Origin: Haloarcula sp. DT43
Lineage (GTDB): Archaea; Halobacteriota; Halobacteria; Halobacteriales; Haloarculaceae
Assembly (NCBI RefSeq): GCF_037078405.1
Contig: NZ_JAYMGZ010000002.1
Coordinates: 744,001-808,000 of the forward strand
Length of the DNA: 64,000 nt
Reading direction: 5' to 3'
A program made the translations under genes and the position numbers. The notes below the pieces were generated by a model that saw only the letters and a program-made list of their open reading frames with translations, did not search any database and was not told where the DNA came from. This document shows positions 55,006 through 63,734 of the stretch, in pieces; within the stretch, counting starts at the first letter, position 1; every line of letters begins with the position of its first letter.

Positions 55006-55614
55006 CTAGTCGAGCCCGGCCATCGCGTGATAGAACCGCTGGGCGGCGGTGACGTGGCCGACGACGGCGAAGACGACCAGCAGCCAGCCGACCAGCGTCA
55101 GATCCGCCAGCGACGGCCGGACGAACGCCGCGACGCCCGTGACGACGCCCACCAGCGCGAGGCGGTCGGCTCGCCCGAGCAGGCCACCGTAGACGCGGTC
55201 GAGCCCGACCGCCTGGGCCTGTGTCCCGAGGTAGGAGGTCATCAGGACGCCGGTGACGGCGGCGATGCCGAGCGCCCACTGCCCGACACCGGCGGCGAGG
55301 CCGACGATGATGCCGATGTCGGCGTAGCGGTCGAGGACGTGGTCCAGCAGGTCCCCGCCCGAGGACGCGACGTTCAGTTCCCGGGCGAGCGCCCCGTCCA
55401 CGAGGTCGAGCCAGCCGTTCAGGAAGACGAGAACGGCCCCGCCGAGATACAGCAGCGGTTCCCGCGCCGCGACGGCGTACACCCCGCCCGCACCGAGCGC
55501 AAGCAGGAAGGCGATGACGCTGACGCCGTTTGGCGAGAGGCCGGCCACCTTCGCGGCGCTGACGAACGGGCCGAGCGCGCGGTCGGCCAGCGGGCGGAAC
55601 TTGTCCAGGGTCAT
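55006..55614 (-). CDS. CDP-alcohol phosphatidyltransferase, archaetidylinositol phosphate synthase-like
   Basis: 202 residues, about six membrane segments. The catalytic CDP-alcohol motif is DLVDGALARELNVASSGG DLLDHVLDR (two Asp-rich halves, about residues 65-95). It moves an archaetidyl group from the CDP-lipid to an inositol phosphate or similar alcohol. Its start overlaps the stop of the Fap7-like gene (ATGA-type), so both are in one transcript. Polar-head acceptor is inference. Confidence 0.85.
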   Translation of the reverse strand: MTLDKFRPLADRALGPFVSAAKVAGLSPNGVSVIAFLLALGAGGVYAVAAREPLLYLGGAVLVFLNGWLDLVDGALARELNVASSGGDLLDHVLDRYADIGIIVGLAAGVGQWALGIAAVTGVLMTSYLGTQAQAVGLDRVYGGLLGRADRLALVGVVTGVAAFVRPSLADLTLVGWLLVVFAVVGHVTAAQRFYHAMAGLD

Positions 55615-56117
55615 AGCCAGTCGATGTAGGAGACGGTCCCCGCGCTGGGCTCGCGCTCACCGTCCACGACCGCCCGAATCTCGCTCGCTACCTCCTCGGG
55701 GGTCCTGTCCGTGGTCCCGATTTCGTACACCGACTCGACGCCGTGTTCCTCGACGGCTTCGCCCAGAATCACGTCGAGGGCCTCGGACTCGGCGTTCTCG
55801 TAGGCCTTCGCGTCGTCGTCGCCACGCTCGCGGAGGCGCTCGACGACGGTGTCGGGGTGCGCTCGCAGGACGACGACCCGGTCGGCCTCGAATTGGTGGG
55901 CGAGATGGGACTCGAACAGCACGTCATCGCGCCCGTCCAGCCACTCGGATAGCGCGTCGAGGTCGGCGACGAGGCTGCCGCGGTCCTCGTCGACGCCCGT
56001 CGAGAACCCCTCGTCCTTGATGACGTCGTTCAGGTGGCACACGTCGAGGTCAGTGTCGAGACGCTCCGTCGCCGTGGTCTTGCCCGTGCCAGGCGTCCCG
56101 GTGACGGCGACTCTCAC
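55611..56117 (-). CDS. Fap7/adenylate kinase-like P-loop protein
   Basis: 168 residues from a GTG start (MRVAVTGTPGTGKTT). Walker A is GTPGTGKTT; the Walker B and lid regions follow (LFESHLAHQFEADRVVVLRAHP). Fap7/hCINAP relatives assist small-subunit ribosome assembly and can phosphorylate AMP. The GTGA overlap with the hisC stop and the ATGA overlap with the next gene tie hisC, this gene and the lipid synthase in one operon. Confidence 0.88.
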   Translation of the reverse strand: MRVAVTGTPGTGKTTATERLDTDLDVCHLNDVIKDEGFSTGVDEDRGSLVADLDALSEWLDGRDDVLFESHLAHQFEADRVVVLRAHPDTVVERLRERGDDDAKAYENAESEALDVILGEAVEEHGVESVYEIGTTDRTPEEVASEIRAVVDGEREPSAGTVSYIDWL

Positions 56118-57196
56118 GCCTCGACCACCTCGATGACCTCGTTCAGCACCGAGACGGCGCGCTCGGTGTCCTCGCGCGTGCCGCAGGTGATGCGGATACA
56201 CTCCGGCAATCCGAACGACGAGCAGTCGCGGATGATGACGCCCCGCTCCTGTGCGGCGTTGGCGACGGCGGAGGCGTCACCCACCTCGGCGAGCACGAAG
56301 TTCCCCGCGCCGTCCCAGGTGTGGGCCGCGAGTTCGTCGTGGATGTGCTCGCGGGCCCACGACGCCGTCTCGACGGACCGCTCGACGTGGTCGTCGTCGT
56401 CGAGCGCCGCCAGCCCGGCCCGGCAGGCGAGTTCGCTGGCCGAGAAGGGCGTGTTGATGCGGGCGTAGGCGTCGGCCCAGTCCTCGGGAACGACCGCGTA
56501 GCCCAGTCGGACGCCCGCCAGCCCGTAGGCCTTCGAGAACGTCCGCAGGAGCGCCACGTCGTCGCGCTCGGCGAGCAGCGGGCGCTTGCTCGGCGTCTCG
56601 GTGAACTCCCCGTAGGCCTCGTCGACGACGACGAGGGTCTGCTCGTCGGTCTCCTCGGCGATGGTCCGGACCGCGTCGGTCGTGAACTCCGCGCCCGTGG
56701 GGTTGTGCGGGCTGGTGAGGTAGACGATTCGCTCGCCGTTGTAGTCTTTCAGGACTGTGTCGGCCGTCTGGGCGAAGTCGTCGGCCTTCGAGAGCGTGTA
56801 CTCGTTGACTCCGCCGTGGTGGTAGCGGGCGCTCATCGCGTAATATGCGAAGCCCGGCGACGGGACGAGCACGTCCTGGCCGGGGTCGAGCATCGCGCGG
56901 GCGAGACAGTCCAGCGCGCCGTCGCCGCCGTTGCTCAGCCACACCTGCTCCGGCGTCACGTCCCACAGCCCCGCCAGTTCGTCGACGAGGTCGGCGTGGG
57001 AGGCCTTCGGGTAGGAGTGCATCCGCTCGGCCGCCCCGCGGATTGCCTCGACGGCCTTCGGGCTCGGCCCGTACATGTTCTCATTCGACGCCAGCTTCAC
57101 CATGTCGTCCGGGTCGAGACCGAGTTCCCGGGCGACCTCCTCGATGCCGCGACCTGCCCGGTAGACAGTGTGAGCGGAGAGGTCCCGTGGTTCCAT
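56114..57196 (-). CDS. hisC: Histidinol-phosphate aminotransferase
   Basis: 360 residues, a PLP aminotransferase. KLASNENMYGPSP near residue 33, the PLP-contact SNGGDGALDCLA, SPHNPTG and the Schiff-base Lys in TFSKAYGLAGVRLGY are visible. Makes histidinol phosphate. First gene of a three-gene operon. Start ATG 57196; an upstream extension to 57313 is not conserved. Confidence 0.93.
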   Translation of the reverse strand: MEPRDLSAHTVYRAGRGIEEVARELGLDPDDMVKLASNENMYGPSPKAVEAIRGAAERMHSYPKASHADLVDELAGLWDVTPEQVWLSNGGDGALDCLARAMLDPGQDVLVPSPGFAYYAMSARYHHGGVNEYTLSKADDFAQTADTVLKDYNGERIVYLTSPHNPTGAEFTTDAVRTIAEETDEQTLVVVDEAYGEFTETPSKRPLLAERDDVALLRTFSKAYGLAGVRLGYAVVPEDWADAYARINTPFSASELACRAGLAALDDDDHVERSVETASWAREHIHDELAAHTWDGAGNFVLAEVGDASAVANAAQERGVIIRDCSSFGLPECIRITCGTREDTERAVSVLNEVIEVVEA

Positions 57197-57424
57197 GGCT
57201 GTGCAAAACGGACGGGACGGCTTAAGCGTGCTCACATCGGGCGTGGGCGTCGTTCGGCGGCCGTTCTCGCACGGAAATCGGCCAGTCTCACCCGTCGCCG
57301 ACGGGTGAGCCACTGACTGGCACGCTCCCCGTCGAAGTCCTGCTAGCCAGCGATAATGAGCGTTACGGTGGGTCGCCTGGGGTCACCGAAAACGGTAACA
57401 CACCATAGGTCCTGATAGCGTCCA

Positions 57425-58123
57425 ATGCCGCTTCTCATCGATATTCGGAAGCTCACACTCATCACGCGGCTCATCCAGGACGGGGCCGAGCAGGTCGCCG
57501 ACTCGCTTGCCACGCTGGCCGGCGTCGACGCAGCCGTCGAGATAAAGAGCCTCTCGTTCGTCCAGCCGGAGGACATCGCTACCGAGATGGGCCAGGGCAC
57601 CATCTACAGCGCCCGCGTCCGGCTGACTGAGCCGCCCTACGGCGTGTTCCTGATGACATTCGAGACGGAGACGGCCGCCGAAATCGCCGAGCTGATGACC
57701 GGGTCCAGCGTCGACGACGGGTTCACGCAACTCCACGAGTCCGCGCTCCAGGAGATGTGCAACATCCTCACCTCGGGCTTTATCGACGGCATCGCGAACA
57801 CGCTGGACGCGACCATCAACATGGGGACGCCGACGGTCGTCCAGGACGACGCGACCGAAATCGCCGACAAGGCCCTCTCGCACGTCCGCCGAGACTCCCT
57901 GACCATCGTCCTCGACTCGCTGGTCGACATCAAGGAGAGCGACGTGGCGTTCTCGCTCCGCATCTTCCTCATCCCCGACCCCGGCTCGTTCGTCCACCTC
58001 ATCGACCAGTTGGACTACGACACGGACCGCGAGACGCACATCTCGGCCGATACCGACGCGGTCAGGGAGATGGACATGTCCGGTGACGCGGACGCCCTCG
58101 ACGCTTTCGACACCTCCGAGTGA
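57425..58123 (+). CDS. cheC: CheC-family chemotaxis protein
   Basis: 232 residues. Two ExxxExxN-type phosphatase segments are expected in the family: LHESALQEMCNILTSGF is clear, and the ADKALSHVRRDSL half is diverged. CheC removes phosphate from CheY or binds CheD. No che genes are adjacent, so it works in trans. A C-terminal acidic tail (ADTDAVREMDMSGDADALDAF) is added. Confidence 0.88.
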   Translation: MPLLIDIRKLTLITRLIQDGAEQVADSLATLAGVDAAVEIKSLSFVQPEDIATEMGQGTIYSARVRLTEPPYGVFLMTFETETAAEIAELMTGSSVDDGFTQLHESALQEMCNILTSGFIDGIANTLDATINMGTPTVVQDDATEIADKALSHVRRDSLTIVLDSLVDIKESDVAFSLRIFLIPDPGSFVHLIDQLDYDTDRETHISADTDAVREMDMSGDADALDAFDTSE

Positions 58124-58171
58124 CCGCGTCGAACCCACGACGTTGAAGGGGGTCGCGTCCAACCGCCGCAT

Positions 58172-58624
58172 ATGAGTGTCGTAAACGCGGCTGTCTTCGG
58201 GGTCCACCTGATATTCGCCGCGCTGTGGGCTGGCACCGTGTTGTTCATGACCTACGCCGTCCTCCCGACGGCGCTGAACGGCGACTCGTCGCCGGGGCCG
58301 CTATCGGCGATTACCGGGAAGCTCCGGACCGTTTCCCGGACGAGCGCCCTGCTCCTGTTTCTGACCGGCGGCCATCTGGCGGCGACCCGCTACACCGCCG
58401 AGTCGCTGACGGGGACCGGTCGGGGCCACCTCGTCATCACGATGATAGTCCTGTGGTTCGTCCTGGCCGGCCTCGTCGAAGTCGGTGCGTCGAAGCTCAG
58501 CGAGGGCTTCGACCAGCAGAAGGTCCGCGAACCGGCCCGGAACGCGCGCCCGTTCCTGCTCGGGGCGTCCGCCGTCGCAATCCTGCTCCTGCTCGACGCC
58601 GGCGCGATTCTCGGCCTGTACTGA
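58172..58624 (+). CDS. Small CopD-like membrane protein
   Basis: 150 residues with four hydrophobic segments (NAAVFGVHLIFAALWAGTVLF, LLLFLTGGHLAA, LVITMIVLWFVLAGLV, LLGASAVAILLLLDA). The pattern and the histidines resemble CopD/DUF2269 transporters. Function unknown. The first gene of a possible pair with the metal-dependent hydrolase-like gene. Confidence 0.7.
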   Translation: MSVVNAAVFGVHLIFAALWAGTVLFMTYAVLPTALNGDSSPGPLSAITGKLRTVSRTSALLLFLTGGHLAATRYTAESLTGTGRGHLVITMIVLWFVLAGLVEVGASKLSEGFDQQKVREPARNARPFLLGASAVAILLLLDAGAILGLY

Positions 58625-58697
58625 ACGCCGACCGTTTCGGGCGTCACACTGGCGGGTAACAGCAGATACAAACCGCTGTCCTGCATATCGGAACCCA

Positions 58698-59276
58698 ATG
58701 TGGCCGTGGGGACACCTCGCCGTCGCCTATCTCGTCTACGTCGGCTACGCCCGCTCTGACCCGAGCCGTCGCCAAACCGCGGGGACGCTGACGGCGCTGG
58801 CCGTCGGGTCGCAGTTCCCGGACCTGATTGACAAACCGCTCGCCTGGACGCTCGGCGTCCTGCCGTCGGGGCGGTCCCTCGCCCACTCGCTGTTCACCCT
58901 CCTCCTGCTCGCCGTGGTCCTGCACCGCGTCGCCGCGTGGTATCGCCGAACGGACCTCTCGGTTGCGTTCACTCTCGGCGCGTTCGAGCACACGCTGACG
59001 GACATGAGCCCGACGGCGGTGGCCGGGCTACTCGGCGGCGACCTGACGCAGGTCCAGTGGCTCCGGTTCCTGGTCTGGCCACTCCGGCCACCGCCGCCAT
59101 ACGCCAACGATACCTCCTTCGTCGAGCAGTTCGCGTCGCTCTCCGTCGAGCCGTACGTCCTGTTCCAGTTCGGGCTGTTCGGCCTCGCCGTCGCCGTGTG
59201 GCTCGTCCAGGGCGCGCCCGGACTCCGGTCGGTCACTCGGCGAAGCAAGGCTTTGGTCGCGGCGGTTTCCGACTAG
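58698..59276 (+). CDS. DUF457 membrane protein (YdjM-like)
   Basis: 192 residues, about five membrane segments. WPWGHLAVAYLVY at the start and the conserved GSQFPDLIDKP and SLAHSLFTLL motifs mark the LexA-binding/membrane-bound hydrolase family (DUF457). The His and Asp pairs suggest a metal site. Converges with the GMC gene. Confidence 0.8.
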   Translation: MWPWGHLAVAYLVYVGYARSDPSRRQTAGTLTALAVGSQFPDLIDKPLAWTLGVLPSGRSLAHSLFTLLLLAVVLHRVAAWYRRTDLSVAFTLGAFEHTLTDMSPTAVAGLLGGDLTQVQWLRFLVWPLRPPPPYANDTSFVEQFASLSVEPYVLFQFGLFGLAVAVWLVQGAPGLRSVTRRSKALVAAVSD

Positions 59277-60904
59277 AGCCGCTCGGACACGTGGTCGGCG
59301 CACTTCAGCGCGAGCGCGGCGATGGTCAGCGTCGGGTTCATCGACCCGGCGGTGACGAACACCGACGAGGACGCGATAGCGAGGTTCGCCACGTCGTGGG
59401 TCCGTAGCTGTGGGTTCACGACGCTCTCTTCGGGGTCTGTCCCCATCCGCGTCGTCCCCATGTGGTGGTACGCCGGGCCGGTGTTTTCCGGCCCGACCGT
59501 CCAGGAGACGTCGACGCCGAGCTCGTCCAGAATCGCGTGCTGAATCTCGTTCGCCCGCGAGAGCGACCGCTCCAGCCGGTCGCCCCACGACCACTGGACG
59601 TCCGGCACCGGGTTCCCGTGGTCGTCCGTCGTCGAGGCGTCCAGCGTCACGCGGTTCCCCTTCCGCGGCGGCTGGCCGACCAGCCCGCCCATGGCGATGC
59701 TGTTGCCGTAGGCGTCCCGGAGGCTCGACAGCAGGGTGTCGCCCCACTCCTCGCCGGAGAGGGCGAGTTCGACCGGCGACGGGCCGGCGTAGTTCAGGAA
59801 CTCCAGTTTCAGCGGCGACAGCGCCCCGTCGGCGGCCGCGACCAGCGTCTCGCCGTCCGCGACCCGCTCGACCGCCTGACCGGGGTCGTCGTAGAACTGG
59901 TGGCACTCGCTCGTGAGGAAGCCGACGTGGTTCTGGCGCGTCTCGCGGTCGAGCGTGCCGCCGGCCCCGGCAAACAGGTGGTCCATGAAGTAGTGGCCGA
60001 CCAGCCCGGACCCGTTCGCCAGCCCCTCGGGATGGTTCTCGGTCGCCGACAGCAGGAGGAGCCGCGGCGTCTCGACGCCGCCCGCCGCGACGACGAACTC
60101 GCGGGCCGTCTGGCGGTGTTCGGTCCCGTCTGGCGTCGCGTACACGGCCGCCTCGACGCGGCCGCCGCTGTCGGTTTCCAGGCGCTGGACCGGCACGCGG
60201 TCGAGGACTCTGGCCCCCTCGGCTTCGGCGTCCTCGATGTGGACGCTTGCGTCGTATTTCGCCCCCGAGGGACAGACCGGCTGGCAGGTCCCGTAGCCGA
60301 CGCAGGGCCCCCGGCCGTCGTAGGGCTCTGAATTGCGGGCGTTGGGGACGGAGTGCATCGTGATGCCCAGCCGCTCGCAGGCCTCGGCGAACAGCGAGTC
60401 GCTGTACGACGGCGGGAATCCGGGCAGAGGATACGCGCCGTCCCGCGGCGGCGCGAAGGGGTTGTCCGCGTCGCCGGCGACCCCCAGCGCCCGCTCGGCG
60501 TCGGCGTAGTACGGCCGCAGGTCGTCGTAACCGATGGGCCACGCGGGGTCGTCGGTGTCGTGGCTCCCGTCGAAATCCGACGGGTGCAGCCGCATCACCA
60601 TCCCCTGCCAGTGCAGCGTCGACCCGCCGACGCCTTTCACCCGGGCGACGTTCAGCGGGTAGTACTGCTCGCCGCTCGCGCTGAAGGCGTCGCGGTCGCC
60701 GCCCATCCCCCAGACGGAGCCGTGGTCGCCGGGGCGAATCGCCGCCTCCATCTGCTCGTCGCGCCGCTCCCTGTCGAACCGCGGCCCGGCCTCCAGCACG
60801 ACCACGCGCTGCCCCTCGCTGGCGAGTCGGCTCGCGACGAGTGCGCCTGCCGGGCCGGCACCGACGACGCACACGTCCGCCCGGTCGGACGGCTCCCGGT
60901 CCAT
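59273..60904 (-). CDS. GMC oxidoreductase (gluconate dehydrogenase-like)
   Basis: 543 residues. FAD motif VVGAGPAGALVASRLAS at residue 13. A Cys cluster C201-x5-C207-x3-C211-P (GPCVGYGTCQPVCPSG) is typical of the membrane gluconate/sorbitol dehydrogenase flavoproteins. The His/Asn catalytic region HHMGTTRMG and NPTLTIAA ends the protein. No cytochrome or small subunit gene is adjacent. Its promoter holds an iron-box-like palindrome. Confidence 0.9.
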   Translation of the reverse strand: MDREPSDRADVCVVGAGPAGALVASRLASEGQRVVVLEAGPRFDRERRDEQMEAAIRPGDHGSVWGMGGDRDAFSASGEQYYPLNVARVKGVGGSTLHWQGMVMRLHPSDFDGSHDTDDPAWPIGYDDLRPYYADAERALGVAGDADNPFAPPRDGAYPLPGFPPSYSDSLFAEACERLGITMHSVPNARNSEPYDGRGPCVGYGTCQPVCPSGAKYDASVHIEDAEAEGARVLDRVPVQRLETDSGGRVEAAVYATPDGTEHRQTAREFVVAAGGVETPRLLLLSATENHPEGLANGSGLVGHYFMDHLFAGAGGTLDRETRQNHVGFLTSECHQFYDDPGQAVERVADGETLVAAADGALSPLKLEFLNYAGPSPVELALSGEEWGDTLLSSLRDAYGNSIAMGGLVGQPPRKGNRVTLDASTTDDHGNPVPDVQWSWGDRLERSLSRANEIQHAILDELGVDVSWTVGPENTGPAYHHMGTTRMGTDPEESVVNPQLRTHDVANLAIASSSVFVTAGSMNPTLTIAALALKCADHVSERL

Positions 60905-60915
60905 CTCAGCAGGAG

Positions 60916-60936
60916 TTAGGCAAGCCTAAACTTATA
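60916..60936 (-). promoter_or_regulatory. Promoter and iron-box-like operator of the GMC gene
   Basis: TTAGGC-AA-GCCTAA at 60916-60929 is a perfect 6-bp inverted repeat of the DtxR/SirR/Idr type. On the minus strand it lies between TATAAG (60931-60936) and the start codon (60904). The predicted transcription start is near 60907. A metal-bound repressor here would block the core promoter. Confidence 0.65.
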
Positions 60937-61015
60937 CGTTGGCATCTCAAGTGCTGTGCGTGACCTTCCTGATTAGAATCCACTCACGCCGGTTCGCTCA
61001 CTTCGGTCGCTGCAC

Positions 61016-61067
61016 GGGCGTGGCGGGAGTGAGCAAACGCTGAGCGTTTGCGAGCTACGCCACGGCC
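61016..61067 (-). repeat. Two-tier inverted repeat downstream of tRNA-Arg
   Basis: Outer CGTGGCG (61019-61025) pairs with CGCCACG (61058-61064); inner GCAAACGC (61033-61040) pairs with GCGTTTGC (61044-61051), loop TGA. The outer arm GGGCGTGGCGGGA (61016-61028) repeats the tRNA-Arg 3' end (61106-61118) on the same strand. It shares TGAGCAA and TTTGCGA with the element near tRNA-Gly. Confidence 0.5.
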
Positions 61068-61104
61068 GCGAGTGTGTTTCGAGCGGACGCGAGAAACCAC
61101 GAAG

Positions 61105-61178
61105 CGGGCGTGGCGGGATTCGAACCCGCGTTCTAGGGGTTAGGAACCCCTCGCCCTGGTCCACTAGGCCACACGCCC
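61105..61178 (-). tRNA. tRNA-Arg (anticodon CCU)
   Basis: A 74-base cloverleaf on the minus strand: acceptor GGGCGTG with CACGCCC, D arm TGGCCTAGTGGACCA, anticodon loop TTCCTAA giving CCU, T arm GCGGG-TTCGAAT-CCCGC. Discriminator G, no encoded CCA. No intron is seen. It decodes AGG. Confidence 0.95.
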
Positions 61179-61254
61179 TATCGGGTGGTCGCTTGAGCGG
61201 TGAAAAGCCCTTTCGTTATCACTACGGGACGCTGAAAACGGAGAAGTGGCCGGG

Positions 61255-61521
61255 TTACGTCTCGGTCTCTTTCGTCGTCTCGGTTGCCTCGGTCGTGTCG
61301 ACGGCGTCGCTCCCCTCGGAAGCACCGCCATCGCGCATCTCTTCGAGTTCCTGCTCGACTTCCTCGCGCCCCTTCTGGAACTCGCCCATGGCTTCGCCGG
61401 TCGACCGCGCCAGTTTCGGAATCTTGTTCGCCCCGAACAGCAGGACGGCGATGAGGAGGATGACCATCATCTCCGTCGTCCCGGGCATCCCCGGGAACAG
61501 TACTCCGGATGTCCCTAACAT
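61255..61521 (-). CDS. tatA: Twin-arginine translocase TatA-type subunit
   Basis: 88 residues. One hydrophobic helix (TEMMVILLIAVLLFGANKIPKLARS) is followed by the hinge FGANKIP and an amphipathic helix, then an acidic tail. Haloarchaea export most secreted proteins through Tat. A GGTTATAATAG box centred near 61549 lies about 27 bases before the start, giving a leaderless mRNA. Confidence 0.93.
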   Translation of the reverse strand: MLGTSGVLFPGMPGTTEMMVILLIAVLLFGANKIPKLARSTGEAMGEFQKGREEVEQELEEMRDGGASEGSDAVDTTEATETTKETET

Positions 61522-62059
61522 TGTGTCCGAAGGTTACGTGGTTGCTATTATAACCTTTTTGCTCAGGAGGGTCCTGCAGGCGACTCACCACCGTCAGTCT
61601 ACACCGGCATCGTAGCGACCCCGCCATCGCGTTCTGGCGGAGCACGAGAGGCGAGAGCGCCGAGCAACCGTCCGGAACGGATGCGAGACACAGGCCCCTC
61701 TGGGTGGCGGTGGAACGGCCCCGCCGGGAACCGACGGCGGGGCCCGGTGGGGGATGTGGGCGAATCGGGGTGGACCGGAAGCGGCGAGACCAGACACCGC
61801 GTCTCCGGCATCGTCGGCGCGGTAGGCACGTCAACAGGTGGACCGCGACATGTCCACGGAACCAGGTGGTGGCTGTGGGGGTTGTGGTGACACGATGTCC
61901 GTGGCCATGTCTGCGTGCGTGGTCTGTTCGGGTGCGGGTGTGTGCCCGCATCCGCGACGACACGGGACTGTTAGTTTATTATCCGTCGGTTAAACCGCCG
62001 TTTACCGGCGGTGTGTACCCCCCGACCTATAACTGCCGTCGGGCGCTTGGGGACACCGG
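61522..62059. other. 538-base gap between tatA and the small gene at 62060
   Basis: The first 60 bases contain the tatA promoter. The middle is GC-rich and repetitive in GGTGG/GGGGCC motifs without a convincing gene, apart from the 47-codon Cys-rich ORF listed next. At 61991-62012 ACCGCC...GGCGGT forms an inverted repeat, and CCTATAAC at 62027-62034 is the promoter for the gene at 62060. Confidence 0.5.
61850..61993 (+). CDS. Possible Cys-rich microprotein
   Basis: A 47-residue ORF: CGGC at residues 9-12, CVVC at 23-26 and a further Cys at 32. Such paired CxxC motifs fit the zinc-finger microproteins common in haloarchaea. The codon bias is weak and no clear TATA is found before it. Shown as a candidate. 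Confidence 0.3.
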   Translation: MSTEPGGGCGGCGDTMSVAMSACVVCSGAGVCPHPRRHGTVSLLSVG

Positions 62060-62305
62060 ATGCCGGCCGACAGTCACACGATGGAAGTCAGGAGCGGGCA
62101 GGAGGTAACGATTCGACCGATAAAACCCGTCGGCGAGGACGTCGTTCGGGTCGACGTGGAGGCCGACGGCGTGTGGCGACTCGACGTCACGCGGGAGGGC
62201 GAAATCGCGGACGTCGTCACGACCCGGGACGCGGACGGGACGCTCGCGGACCGCGAACTGCCGGAGTGGATAGACGAGGTCACGGCGAAGTTCGCGCAGT
62301 TCTGA
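62060..62305 (+). CDS. Small acidic protein, conserved haloarchaeal
   Basis: 81 residues: MEVRSGQEVTIRPIKPVGEDVV then beta strands and a helical end (LPEWIDEVTAKFAQF). No cysteine. A CCTATAAC box centred near 62030 predicts a start right at 62060, favouring the longer form MPADSHTMEVR over the ATG at 62081. Function unknown. Confidence 0.65.
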   Translation: MPADSHTMEVRSGQEVTIRPIKPVGEDVVRVDVEADGVWRLDVTREGEIADVVTTRDADGTLADRELPEWIDEVTAKFAQF

Positions 62306-62365
62306 CAGCCGCCGAACTCGTCCGGGTCGGAAAGGGTTTTACCTGCCACGACCCAGGTCGCCACT

Positions 62366-62833
62366 ATGGTATCAGTCGGCGACGTTGCGCCCGATTTCAC
62401 GGCACCGATAGCAAACGGCGACATCGACGAGGTAACGTTGTCCGAGGCCGTCGCGGACGGCCCCGTCGTCCTCGCGTTCTTCCCGGGGGCGTTCACCAGC
62501 GTCTGCAGCCACGAGATGAACACGTTCCAGGACCGACTGGACGAACTCACCGAGGCGGGGGCAACGCTGTACGGCGTCAGCATCGACACGCCGTTCTCAC
62601 AGAACGCGTTCCGCGACGAACTGGGGCTGGAGTTCGACCTCGTCAGTGACTCCGGACGCGAGATAGTCGACGCCTACGACATCTCGATGGACTTCGAGGC
62701 CCTCGGCGTCCCGAACGTCGCCAAGCGGGCCGTCTTCGTCGTCGACGAGGACCTGGAAGTCACGTACGCCTGGGTCAGCGACGACCCCGGCGTCGAACCG
62801 GACTACGACGAGGTCATCGACGCCGCCACCTGA
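62366..62833 (+). CDS. Peroxiredoxin (one visible Cys)
   Basis: 155 residues, AhpC/TSA fold. The peroxidatic Cys is in FFPGAFTSVCSHEMNTFQ; no second Cys is seen, so it is probably 1-Cys or uses an external thiol. Also VSDSGREIVDAYDI and PNVAKRAVFVVDEDLEV. Detoxifies peroxides. A hairpin and T run follow its stop. Confidence 0.92.
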   Translation: MVSVGDVAPDFTAPIANGDIDEVTLSEAVADGPVVLAFFPGAFTSVCSHEMNTFQDRLDELTEAGATLYGVSIDTPFSQNAFRDELGLEFDLVSDSGREIVDAYDISMDFEALGVPNVAKRAVFVVDEDLEVTYAWVSDDPGVEPDYDEVIDAAT

Positions 62834-62849
62834 GCGGTGGGGGATTTTT
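62823..62849 (+). terminator. Probable terminator after the peroxiredoxin gene
   Basis: CCACC-TGAG-CGGTGGGG around the stop codon is a 5-bp stem, followed by GGATTTTTCG (T5). It lies before the HD-hydrolase gene, whose ATG (62875) follows about 25 bases later. Confidence 0.4.
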
Positions 62850-62874
62850 CGCGGTGGACCGTCTGGGTAGTCGT

Positions 62875-63687
62875 ATGAGCGTCGACAGAGACGACACCAG
62901 CGGCCGTATCTACGACCCCGAGGCGGACCACGCGTTCCCTGACGGACGGCTGAACGCCGTTCTCGACACCGTCACGACCGACGAGGAGATTCAGGCGTAC
63001 CTCGACGCACAGAACATCAATCCCGTCGCCCGCAAGCGGTACAACGACCACGGCGCGAAACACATCGACATCGTCCGGAACCGGGCGCTGTGCCTGTACG
63101 ACCTCCTCAAGCAGGGGGGCGTCGAGTTCAACGGCGCGGCCGACCACGGCCTCGACGAGGCGGACGAGGCCGTCATCATCGCGCTGGCGACGACGCTACA
63201 CGACATCGGGCACGTCGTCCACCGCGATTCGCACCCGTACTACTCGATTCCGCTGGCGGCCGACATCCTCGACGACGTCCTGCCGGAGTTCTACGATGTC
63301 CGCCGGGCGGTCCAGGTAAAGGGGGAGGTGCTCCACGCGATTCTCTGTCACCACACCGAGGAGACGCCCCTGACCCTGGAGGCCGGCGTCGTTCGCGTCG
63401 CCGACGCCCTGGACATGGAGCGTGGCCGCTCCCGGATTCCGTACAAGCGCGGCGGCCGCGGCATCGACACCGTCTCCAGCCAGGCCATCGAGACGGTGAC
63501 GCTGACCACGGGCGAGGACTACCCCGTCCTCGTCGAGATTGCGATGAACAACGCGGCCGGCGTCTATCAGGTCGACAATCTCCTGAAGGCCAAGCTCAGG
63601 GACTCGGGCCTGGAGGAACACGTCCGCATCGTCGCGCTCAACACCCGGGAGGACGGCAACCAGATAGTCGAGCGAATCGAACTCTGA
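62875..63687 (+). CDS. HD-domain phosphohydrolase
   Basis: 270 residues. The HD metal ligands appear as HIDIVRNRAL, LHDIGHVVHRDSHPYYSIP and a later His/Asp (LCHHTEETP). Members hydrolyse nucleotides or cyclic dinucleotides. The C-terminal VGA-rich strands (NQIVERIEL) may add a small domain. Unassigned substrate; the start is ATG 62875. Confidence 0.85.
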   Translation: MSVDRDDTSGRIYDPEADHAFPDGRLNAVLDTVTTDEEIQAYLDAQNINPVARKRYNDHGAKHIDIVRNRALCLYDLLKQGGVEFNGAADHGLDEADEAVIIALATTLHDIGHVVHRDSHPYYSIPLAADILDDVLPEFYDVRRAVQVKGEVLHAILCHHTEETPLTLEAGVVRVADALDMERGRSRIPYKRGGRGIDTVSSQAIETVTLTTGEDYPVLVEIAMNNAAGVYQVDNLLKAKLRDSGLEEHVRIVALNTREDGNQIVERIEL

Positions 63688-63734
63688 GCCCGACCGACAC
63701 AACGGTTTTGTACCGTGCTTCCCTAGCTTTGCGT

